From NCBI GenBank assembly GCA_964387645.1, contig CAYLYM010000162.1, positions 1-6,163 on the forward strand: a stretch of 6,163 bases of DNA, in the 5' to 3' direction. This document shows, piece by piece, positions 1 to 6,163 of the stretch (within the stretch, counting starts at the first letter, position 1; each line of letters opens with the position of its first letter). The position numbers and the translations under genes are program-made. Below the pieces are notes generated by a model. That model saw only the letters and a list, made by a program, of their open reading frames with translations. It did no database searches and was not told the origin of the DNA. Source of the DNA: CAYLYM01 sp964387645. GTDB taxonomy: Bacteria > Calditrichota > Calditrichia > RBG-13-44-9.

Positions 1-2366
1 ACTTCGAGGGGGTTCCGTTGTTTCCACCTCGGACTGTCGAAACTATTAAATATCGGCTTTCGGATCATGAGCAAATTTTGTACAATGAAGTCACACAATA
101 CGTTCAACAACATTTTAACAAGGCTCTGGCAAAAGATAAACGTAACGTTGCTTTTGCTCTCACCATTCTGCAACGCCGTCTGGCATCCAGCGTTCGGGCA
201 GTAAGGAAATCGTTAGAAAGAAGAGCAGAACGTTTGAAAGACTTATATCAAAAAGGACAAATCATCCAGGCAGAGGGTTTTGAGGAAGAGTACTTAGAAG
301 ATTTGGCAGAAAAAGAAAGATGGCAAAAAGAAGAAGAACTTCTGGAAAAACTCACTTCCGCCGAAACATTAGAAGAATTGAAACAGGAAATCGAGAAATT
401 AGAAGAACTGGTTGCACTTGCTAAAGAGGTTGAAAAAAAAGAAATTGAAACCAAACTAAGCGAACTTAAAAAAGTAATTGAATCGGAGAAATTACACCAG
501 CTGAATATTAAATTGCTCATTTTCACCGAATCCAAGGACACACTGGAATACCTGGTGGAAAAACTCAAAAAGTGGGGCTATTCCGTTGCAACCATTCACG
601 GTGGTATGAATCTTGATGCCCGAATTCACGCTGAAAATGAATTTCGGAATCAGGCACAAATTATGGTTTCTACCGAGGCAGGTGGCGAAGGTATTAATTT
701 ACAGTTTTGCTGGTTAATGGTGAATTATGACATCCCCTGGAATCCCAATCGGTTGGAACAGCGTATGGGACGAATACACCGCTACGGACAACAACACGAG
801 GTTCACATTTATAACCTGGTTGCTGTAAGCACTCGTGAGGGGCGTATATTGGAAAAGCTATTCGAAAAACTTGAGAAAATCAAACAGAACCTTGGTTCCG
901 ACCGTGTTTTTGATGTGATCGGAGATGTTATTGTTGGGAAAAGTTTGAAAGATCTGATTATAGATGCGATTGCTAACCGCCGTACTTTGGACGAAATTTT
1001 GCAGGATTTCGAAAAGGTCCCCGACCAGGAAGCGATTGAAATGGTCAAAGAAGCCAGTCTGGAAGCACTGGCAACCCGCCATATCGATTTAGCCAAAATA
1101 CTTGGAGAGCAACGGAAAGCCAAAGAAAATCGCCTGGTCCCTGAATATATCGAAGAATTTTTTAAGCGGGCAGCAGAGGTATTAAATATTAAAATGAACA
1201 GACGACAGGATGGCTTCTGGCACATATCGGTACCCTTTGAAATTCGCAATCGGTCCCACGAGTTTAAAATAAAATATGGTGAGGTTTTACGGGAGTACAC
1301 ACAAGTTTCTTTCGACAAAGAAAAAGCTTTCAAGGGGCAGGCTGAATTTGTTGCAATGGGACATCCCCTTTTAGAAGCAGTGGTAGATTCTATTCAATCA
1401 AAATTTTCTCAATATATTTCAGAAGGAGCGGTTTTTGTCGATCCTGAAGGGAAACGCGATGGCCTGATCTGGTTTTTAGAAACAGAAATTGTAGATGGGA
1501 AAAACGAAAAAGCAGGCAAAAGACTCTTCGCCGTGTATCAGGATGCAAACGATAACCTGTCATTTATTAATCCCGCCATCTTGTGGGATTTAAAACCTGA
1601 TGATAAGGTCCATTCGCAGATTCCGAACATTCCATTGGAAAAAGACACCATTATTGCCTATGTGATCACCGACGGACTAAATTCATATAAACAAGAATTG
1701 TTGCAGAGACGCCAACACGATGCAGAGATAAAAAGGAAATATGGTATCCGCTCTCTGGAATCGATGATCCTGGAGTCAGAAGCCAAAATTGCCGAATATG
1801 AAACGCGACGAATAAAAGGCGAAAACATCCCGGATGTTATTATTCAAAACGAAGTAAGAAAAAAGGAAGATTTAATACGGAAAAAAGAACGCCTGGAAAA
1901 GGAAATTGAAGCAGAAATTCATCTCTATCCATCAGAACCCAGGATAATTGCTATTGCCCGAGTAGTACCTGCTTCCCATATAAGTAGCATGGTTAGTAAT
2001 GAAGAAATTGAAAATATTGGAATGCAAGTCGCGCTGGAATACGAGAAAAATCATCAGCGAATCGCCGAAGATGTTTCAGTCCAAAATTTGGGTTACGATA
2101 TCCGCTCACGAGACGAAAATGATAACTATCGTTACATCGAAGTGAAAGCAAGAGCACAGGAAGGACCTGTGGCGCTAACCCCCAATGAATGGCTAATGGC
2201 TCAACGCCTTGGAGATGATTACTGGTTATACATTGTAACCAATGCTGCCAGTCAACCAAATCTTTATTTGATTCAAAATCCAGCCGCACACTTGCAACCG
2301 GACGAGGAAATCGATATTGTTCGCTATGTTGTGAAGGACTGGAAAAAATTTGCAGTTGTGGCATAA
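1..2366 (+). CDS. SNF2-family helicase with C-terminal DUF3883 domain (5' end cut by window edge)
   Basis: Probable ATP-dependent DNA translocase or helicase of a defence-type locus. The frame is open to the left edge (first full codon at 3), so the N-terminal RecA lobe with Walker A and DEAD-box motifs lies outside. The TTG at 18 is only an internal codon: the residues around it (PLFPPRTVET) look like the usual run into lobe 2. Numbering from that TTG, I see a charged coiled-coil insert (about 62-160), motif IV (LLIFTE, 166-171), HGG (194-196), motif V (STEAGGEGINLQ, 218-229) and motif VI with arginine finger (QRMGRIHRYGQ, 248-258). An unassigned middle part, a second coiled coil (about 556-634) and DUF3883 (about 661-782, with GYDI at 692-695 and EVK at 708-710) follow. 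Family knowledge: such helicases, including DISARM DrmD-like ones, sit near methyltransferase genes. No methyltransferase is visible, so a DISARM assignment is unproven. It ends at TAA 2364-2366, 81 bases before the next gene. Confidence 0.93.
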   Translation, partial: FEGVPLFPPRTVETIKYRLSDHEQILYNEVTQYVQQHFNKALAKDKRNVAFALTILQRRLASSVRAVRKSLERRAERLKDLYQKGQIIQAEGFEEEYLEDLAEKERWQKEEELLEKLTSAETLEELKQEIEKLEELVALAKEVEKKEIETKLSELKKVIESEKLHQLNIKLLIFTESKDTLEYLVEKLKKWGYSVATIHGGMNLDARIHAENEFRNQAQIMVSTEAGGEGINLQFCWLMVNYDIPWNPNRLEQRMGRIHRYGQQHEVHIYNLVAVSTREGRILEKLFEKLEKIKQNLGSDRVFDVIGDVIVGKSLKDLIIDAIANRRTLDEILQDFEKVPDQEAIEMVKEASLEALATRHIDLAKILGEQRKAKENRLVPEYIEEFFKRAAEVLNIKMNRRQDGFWHISVPFEIRNRSHEFKIKYGEVLREYTQVSFDKEKAFKGQAEFVAMGHPLLEAVVDSIQSKFSQYISEGAVFVDPEGKRDGLIWFLETEIVDGKNEKAGKRLFAVYQDANDNLSFINPAILWDLKPDDKVHSQIPNIPLEKDTIIAYVITDGLNSYKQELLQRRQHDAEIKRKYGIRSLESMILESEAKIAEYETRRIKGENIPDVIIQNEVRKKEDLIRKKERLEKEIEAEIHLYPSEPRIIAIARVVPASHISSMVSNEEIENIGMQVALEYEKNHQRIAEDVSVQNLGYDIRSRDENDNYRYIEVKARAQEGPVALTPNEWLMAQRLGDDYWLYIVTNAASQPNLYLIQNPAAHLQPDEEIDIVRYVVKDWKKFAVVA

Positions 2367-2392
2367 GAAAGTTTTTGGTATGGGACAAATTT

Positions 2393-2427
2393 AAAAAATG
2401 ATTATATTTATTTGTATATAATTTTTT
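2393..2427. repeat. AT-only imperfect inverted repeat between helicase and PHP-ATPase genes
   Basis: Left-arm segments 2393-2399 (AAAAAAT) and 2403-2407 (TATAT), separated by a 3-base bulge at 2400-2402, are complementary to 2416-2427 (ATATAATTTTTT). This gives 12 A-T pairs around an 8-base loop at 2408-2415. The right arm ends in six T, so in RNA it resembles a weak terminator, but with no G-C pairs the stem would be unstable. It could equally be an AT-rich promoter region, or chance in an AT-rich gap. Confidence 0.35.
2417..2422 (+). promoter_or_regulatory. possible -10 element (TATAAT) before the PHP-ATPase gene
   Basis: A perfect TATAAT hexamer lies 25 bases before the ATG at 2448, which would give a short leader of roughly 15-20 bases. 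No convincing -35 hexamer is present at 16-18 bases upstream, where the sequence is an A run. An upstream TG (2413-2414) is one base too far away for a true extended -10. In such an AT-rich gap the hexamer may be coincidental. If real, the last two genes can be transcribed separately from the helicase gene. Confidence 0.3.
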
Positions 2428-2435
2428 CACAAATT

Positions 2436-2443
2436 GGTGAGAG
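2436..2443 (+). promoter_or_regulatory. ribosome binding site of the PHP-ATPase gene
   Basis: GGTGAGAG lies just before the ATG at 2448. GGTGA (2436-2440) can pair with the 3' end of 16S rRNA and is 7 bases from the ATG. This decides the start: the earlier in-frame TTG at 2412 has only A/T sequence before it and would place this site inside the coding region. Confidence 0.6.
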
Positions 2444-2447
2444 AAAA

Positions 2448-5150
2448 ATGAATAGCGAAAAATCTTTTTTTACAAATGGCGCCAATTGGGTTAGGGTGGA
2501 TTTTCATCTGCATTCTCCTCATGTTCATTCTTTCGCTTTACCCTCTGGAATAAACTTGGACTCTCCCGAGGATCGTAAGAAAATTACCAAAGTATATGTG
2601 GAACAACTAAAAAAAGAGGGGATTATCGTTGGTGCCATCACAGATTACCAACAGATACAAAAAGACTGGTTTAAACAAATTCAAGAAGAAGCCTTAAATG
2701 AAAATATTTACATTTTCCCTGGCATCGAATTGTCCATTAATGTTGGAAAAAGAAGTCTTCATATACTTATAATCTTTGACTACCAAATAGATATTGAAAA
2801 AGTAAACCGCTACATCTATTCTTTAGATCGGGAACCTGATAAACCATTGATAATAAATAGGAAGCATCGCGATATTGATTTAAAAGATAATGCAATAGAT
2901 GTTCTTAAAAACATAAAGCAAGCGCTTAACTGTTTAATCATTTTGCCACATCCAAACGATCCAAATGGATTATTTAAGGAGCTTCAACCCCAAAGAACCG
3001 TTGATTTTCTTAAAATCGTGGACGCAATCGAAGTTGTCAACCATTCGAACAGACAACAAATAATTCATCACGTTGGGCCAAATTTTTTCTTTCGTGTTGC
3101 TATTTTAGAAAACAGTGATCCCAAATCAATTGCAGAAATTGGTACGAAACAGCGAAACGGAAAAAAACGTGCAACATATTTAAAATTAAGTTCTTTCTCC
3201 ATCGATGCATTTAAAATTGCTTTTCACGATCCCCAAACCAGAGTATGTTTGTACGAAAAACCAGAGTTTTCTTTTGATCGAATTTCTTCGATTAAAATTA
3301 CCGGCTCTTCATTCTTAAAGGATATTCACATCGAGTTTAATCCTGAATTAAATACTTTTATTGGTGGTCGTGGGGTGGGAAAATCTGCTGTTATGGAATC
3401 CTTGCGGTATGCACTCAATTTACCAATCTATTCTGATTCATCCTTTCGGACCGAATTTGTTCAAGATGTTGTAGGAAGCGGTGGCTTGATTGAGGTTCGA
3501 ATTGAACGATTTTTTGGCAGGAAAAAACAAGAATACTCCACAAAACGAATTGTCGGAAAATTGCCGGAAGTTTTCGACAGCGACGGGGAAAAACGCGAAA
3601 TCGAACCTGCTGACATTTTTGAAGACAAATCTACTCCCATTGTTTTAGGCCAAAAAGAGCTGTATCACTTATCGTTAAAATCCGAATTTCAGTTGCAACT
3701 AATTGATGAATTAATTGGTGAAGCCGTTTCCAAAGAAATACAAAAATTCAACAAACTGCTCTTCCAATTGAAAGAAAATGCACAAGCAATTTTGCAACTA
3801 AAAGCCCAATTAGAACAGAAGGAAGAATACAAACAAAAATTAAGAACCATTGAATCTCAAATAAAAACTTTCGAAAAATTGAAAGTTGTTGAAAAGCTTC
3901 GGACTTATACCGATGTAATGGAAGATGAAAAGAAACTATATTCTACCAAAGAAACAATTGAAGAGGTTTTTTCGAGATTTGGGGAAATATTTGATGATGC
4001 AGAAAATGAATTATTTACCCTTTCACAAGCTCTACAAACAGGTAAAAGCAAACATAAGGATATTTTGATTCAAGCAGCAAGAGGAATAATTCAACTCACA
4101 CAGAAGCTGTCTAACCACAACAAGGCACTAACCGAAACGTTTAAAAATGTTGAATCGAAATTAAAAGGACTTTACGAACAGTGGCAAACGCTTAAAAAGC
4201 CAATAGAGGCAGATGCTACCGAAATAAAGAAAAAATTACAAGTCGAGGGATTAGCCCCAGGAAAATACGACGCATTAATTCAAGAAAAATTGCGAATCGA
4301 ACCCCTTGTTGCCCGATTAGAAAAAGTTGAACACGAACTTACGAATCTTTTGAAAACCCGAAAATTTCTTTTGCAACAACTTCAAAAACAACGGTATGCT
4401 ATTTTCAAAATTCGGAAAGATCAAATTGAACAATTAAATCAAAAATTAGCCGGAAGGATAAAACTGGAAGTGATGTTCGAGGGAGAAAAAGAAAAATTCA
4501 AAGAGGAGCTAAAAAGCATTACCAAAGGGGCAAAAATTCAGCCGTCAGCGTTCGACGCTATTGTGGAGACCAATCAACACACCATCGATGGAATTGAACT
4601 TTCTTCATATCTGGATCTCGGCACAAGTGCTCTTCAGGAACAATTCGGTTTAACCGAAGCGCAAGCTAATCGGATAATCCTTTGGTTCAATGACGACCAA
4701 CGCCGCTTTGAATTGGAAAGGCTGTTCCCCGAAGACAAAATTATCATTAAGTTAAAAGTGGGGGAAAAATACGAAGAGCTTAACAAACTTTCTGCAGGAC
4801 AAAAAGCAACAGCACTACTGCTCCTTTTGTTTGCACAGGAAAACCGAATTCTGGTAATTGACCAGCCGGAAGAAGATTTAGATAACCGCTTCATTTACGA
4901 AGACGTAGTAAAAATTCTTCGAGAATTAAAAGGAAAAAAACAAATTATTCTTGCTACCCATAATGCAAACATACCTGTCCTAGGAGATGCTGAACAAATC
5001 ATTGTGTTGGACGCGGTGGAGGAAGCTTGCAAAATTATTCATACTGGTTCAATCGATGTAAAGGCAATCCGGGAAGACGTAAAAGAAATCATGGAAGGTG
5101 GTGAAGAAGCATTTCAAAAACGGGCTCAAAAATACGGAGAAATCGATTAA
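2448..5150 (+). CDS. PHP-domain / SMC-like ABC ATPase fusion (TrlF-like; Ppl-type architecture)
   Basis: Complete 900-residue protein, probably cytoplasmic (no signal peptide or membrane segment seen). The PHP domain (about 14-230) has HLH at 20-22, TDY at 65-67, E94, H105, PHP at 167-169 and SDPK at 223-226. This fold hydrolyses phosphoester bonds using bound metals. The ATPase follows: Walker A GGRGVGKS (306-313), Q-loop Q402, coiled-coil stretches about 430-510 and 548-668, signature LSAGQ (781-785), Walker B ILVIDQPEED (801-810) and switch His H838 (ATHN). The split halves around a coiled coil are the SMC/Rad50 plan, but the coil is short and shows no CxxC zinc hook. Length fits the TrlF-like family. 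Known: a PHP-ATPase of this type was reported as the single-gene antiphage system Ppl. That this protein acts so, sensing DNA or RNA with the ATPase and cutting a nucleic acid or nucleotide with PHP, is inference. ATG 2448 was chosen for its ribosome binding site and because the PHP motif starts soon after. Confidence 0.93.
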   Translation: MNSEKSFFTNGANWVRVDFHLHSPHVHSFALPSGINLDSPEDRKKITKVYVEQLKKEGIIVGAITDYQQIQKDWFKQIQEEALNENIYIFPGIELSINVGKRSLHILIIFDYQIDIEKVNRYIYSLDREPDKPLIINRKHRDIDLKDNAIDVLKNIKQALNCLIILPHPNDPNGLFKELQPQRTVDFLKIVDAIEVVNHSNRQQIIHHVGPNFFFRVAILENSDPKSIAEIGTKQRNGKKRATYLKLSSFSIDAFKIAFHDPQTRVCLYEKPEFSFDRISSIKITGSSFLKDIHIEFNPELNTFIGGRGVGKSAVMESLRYALNLPIYSDSSFRTEFVQDVVGSGGLIEVRIERFFGRKKQEYSTKRIVGKLPEVFDSDGEKREIEPADIFEDKSTPIVLGQKELYHLSLKSEFQLQLIDELIGEAVSKEIQKFNKLLFQLKENAQAILQLKAQLEQKEEYKQKLRTIESQIKTFEKLKVVEKLRTYTDVMEDEKKLYSTKETIEEVFSRFGEIFDDAENELFTLSQALQTGKSKHKDILIQAARGIIQLTQKLSNHNKALTETFKNVESKLKGLYEQWQTLKKPIEADATEIKKKLQVEGLAPGKYDALIQEKLRIEPLVARLEKVEHELTNLLKTRKFLLQQLQKQRYAIFKIRKDQIEQLNQKLAGRIKLEVMFEGEKEKFKEELKSITKGAKIQPSAFDAIVETNQHTIDGIELSSYLDLGTSALQEQFGLTEAQANRIILWFNDDQRRFELERLFPEDKIIIKLKVGEKYEELNKLSAGQKATALLLLLFAQENRILVIDQPEEDLDNRFIYEDVVKILRELKGKKQIILATHNANIPVLGDAEQIIVLDAVEEACKIIHTGSIDVKAIREDVKEIMEGGEEAFQKRAQKYGEID
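5136..5140 (+). promoter_or_regulatory. ribosome binding site of the AlbA_2 gene, inside the end of the PHP-ATPase gene
   Basis: GGAGA lies within the last codons of the upstream gene, 10 bases before the ATG at 5151. The spacing is slightly long but usable. Ribosomes finishing at the TAA (5148-5150) would stop directly on the next ATG, so translational coupling is likely to matter as much as this site. Confidence 0.5.
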
Positions 5151-6163
5151 ATGAATGAAATTGAACTGTTAGAACGAATTGCAAAAGGTGAGGATTACCA
5201 CACCGAATTTAAAGAGCAATTGCCGTATAGAAATGAGTTAGCCAAACAGATTGTATGTTTTGCCAATACAGACGGTGGACAACTTATTATCGGTGTTAAT
5301 GATTCCGGAGAAATTATAGGCATTGAGGATTTAGACGAGAAAATGTGTATTGTGGATGACGTTGCCTTTAACCGTTGCCAGCCACCAATTTCTGTTTTGC
5401 AGGAATCCGTTGTTAGTGATAATAAAACTGTGCTGGTGATTAACATTCCAAAGGGTGATCAGCGTCCTTACCGTACTAAAAGCGGTCAATACTACATTCG
5501 TTCTACCAACCGATGCCGACAGGCAACCCGGGAAGAATTGCTACGGTTGTTTCAAGCTGGAGAAAGTTTATATTTTGATGAAACCCCGGTAAGTCAGGCA
5601 ATTTATTCAGACCTTGATTTGCCTTTTTTTCAGGAATTCCTGGCAACTTATCTGGACATCAAAACACAGGAAGATGAGTTGGAAAATTATTTACATAATC
5701 TACACTGCATTCATAGCCAAAAACAGCCTACACTGGCGGGTCTGTTGTTTTTTGGGAAAAATCCTCAAAAACGATTGCCCAATTACAAAATTATTGGTGC
5801 CTTTATTCAAGGAGAAGATATGTCCATCCCTCCTTCTGACCGGAAAGATATTGGTGGAAAAATTCCAGAAATGATTGAAAGCACAAAAAGTTTTCTTTAC
5901 TTACATTTGACAGAGCGCCACACAATTGAAGGTTTCGAGCCAGAGCGCCAACCTGAAATACCAGAGGTAGCGTTAAGAGAAGCGATTGTCAATGCAATTG
6001 CGCATCGTGATTACACGATTGATGCGCCGATCCGAATAATTATTTACAACAATCGCGTCGAAGTTCGCACACCCGGAAGGCTCCCTAATACGGTAACGAT
6101 TGAAAGCATGAAAATTGGTGGGTCCCATGTATTACGCAATCCAACCATTTACAATCTCCTTTC
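5151..6163 (+). CDS. AlbA_2 / Schlafen-like protein with HATPase_c_4-type domain, COG2865 type (3' end cut by window edge)
   Basis: The frame runs from ATG 5151 to the right edge with no stop; 337 residues are visible. The N-terminal AlbA_2 domain (about 10-130) has TEFKEQL (18-24), the hallmark FANTDGGQLIIGVND (37-51) and a YYIRS strand before its end. A middle segment carries LAGLLFFGK (195-203) and IGGKIPEMIE near 234-243. A GHKL-like HATPase_c_4 domain then starts, with REAIVNAIAHRDY (276-288; E277 and N281 as the N-box), PGRLP (308-312) and RNP (329-331). Full COG2865 proteins run to roughly 400-560 residues and often end in a winged helix, which would lie outside. They are usually called transcriptional regulators or RecG-related ATP-binding proteins. 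The AlbA_2 fold is shared with eukaryotic Schlafens, some of which are RNases. Cotranscription with the PHP-ATPase gene is near certain from the TAA-ATG junction. Regulator versus effector cannot be settled here. Confidence 0.92.
   Translation, partial: MNEIELLERIAKGEDYHTEFKEQLPYRNELAKQIVCFANTDGGQLIIGVNDSGEIIGIEDLDEKMCIVDDVAFNRCQPPISVLQESVVSDNKTVLVINIPKGDQRPYRTKSGQYYIRSTNRCRQATREELLRLFQAGESLYFDETPVSQAIYSDLDLPFFQEFLATYLDIKTQEDELENYLHNLHCIHSQKQPTLAGLLFFGKNPQKRLPNYKIIGAFIQGEDMSIPPSDRKDIGGKIPEMIESTKSFLYLHLTERHTIEGFEPERQPEIPEVALREAIVNAIAHRDYTIDAPIRIIIYNNRVEVRTPGRLPNTVTIESMKIGGSHVLRNPTIYNLL

Noticed and set aside
18..20. TTG as the true start of the helicase gene
   Set aside because: The frame is open upstream to the window edge, the preceding codons fit the helicase family, and half the motor would be missing without the upstream sequence.
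248..568. Antisense reading frame rich in Ser and Phe opposite the helicase coiled coil
   Set aside because: It is the mirror of a Glu/Lys-rich coding stretch (GAA/AAG codons read as TTC/CTT). It shows no family resemblance, and the sense strand is clearly coding.
809..1333. Antisense frame of 174 codons inside the helicase gene
   Set aside because: It resembles no known protein and overlaps coding sequence of the recognised helicase. It is best explained as a shadow frame.
2412..2447. Twelve-residue N-terminal extension of the PHP-ATPase from an in-frame TTG
   Set aside because: It has no ribosome binding site and sits in the AT-rich gap, and the ATG at 2448 has a well-placed GGTGA.
3360..4962. 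Rad50 or SbcC identity for the ATPase part
   Set aside because: The coiled coil is far too short, no CxxC hook is seen, and a PHP domain is fused at the front. No Mre11/SbcD gene is adjacent.
5195..5446. Antisense frame opposite the AlbA_2 domain
   Set aside because: The sense strand carries the unmistakable AlbA_2 motif FANTDGG...GVND, and the antisense product has no recognisable features.
5614..5874. Second + strand frame inside the AlbA_2 gene
   Set aside because: It is out of frame with the conserved LAGLLFFGK and IGGKIPEM segments that continue in the main frame, so it is a shadow.
6001..6026. Imperfect inverted repeat CGCAT...CGTG-ATTA-CACG...ATGCG
   Set aside because: It falls exactly on codons of the conserved AHRDYTIDA motif, so protein constraint explains it better than an RNA structure.

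Overview
The window reads as a piece of a prokaryotic accessory or defence-type region. Composition is moderately AT-rich: hand-counted 60-base lines range from about 25% to 57% G+C, mostly 32-48%. Coding density is high. Three long genes lie head-to-tail on the + strand with Shine-Dalgarno-like start signals, which fits a bacterium. I cannot name the phylum from the sequence, and nothing here (rRNA, tRNA or a recognisable housekeeping gene) would fix it.

Layout. (1) Positions 1-2366 hold the 3' part of a large SNF2-type helicase gene, cut by the left edge. It keeps the second RecA-like helicase lobe, a long charged coiled-coil insert, an unassigned middle part and a C-terminal DUF3883 domain. 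(2) Positions 2367-2447 are a short, very AT-rich gap. It holds an imperfect AT-only inverted repeat, a TATAAT hexamer and a ribosome binding site. (3) Positions 2448-5150 encode a complete 900-residue protein: an N-terminal PHP (polymerase and histidinol phosphatase) domain fused to a split SMC/Rad50-like ABC ATPase with a coiled coil between the two halves (TrlF-like, and similar in architecture to the single-gene Ppl antiphage type). (4) Position 5151 to the right edge is the 5' part of an AlbA_2/Schlafen-like gene of the COG2865 type. Its ATG directly follows the TAA of the PHP-ATPase gene.

How they may work together. Helicases with a DUF3883 tail, PHP-SMC ATPases and AlbA_2 proteins are each frequent in prokaryotic defence islands. 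All three combine nucleic-acid recognition or ATP-driven remodelling with a known or suspected phosphodiester-hydrolysing domain. The PHP-ATPase and AlbA_2 genes almost certainly share a transcript (no gap). The helicase may belong to a larger restriction-like or DISARM-like cluster upstream, outside the window. That the three form one system is inference. The most informative details are two replaced metal-ligand positions in the PHP domain, a glutamine at the usual catalytic-glutamate position of the ATPase, a nuclease-like D...ExK pattern in DUF3883, and the in-frame TAA-ATG junction between the last two genes.
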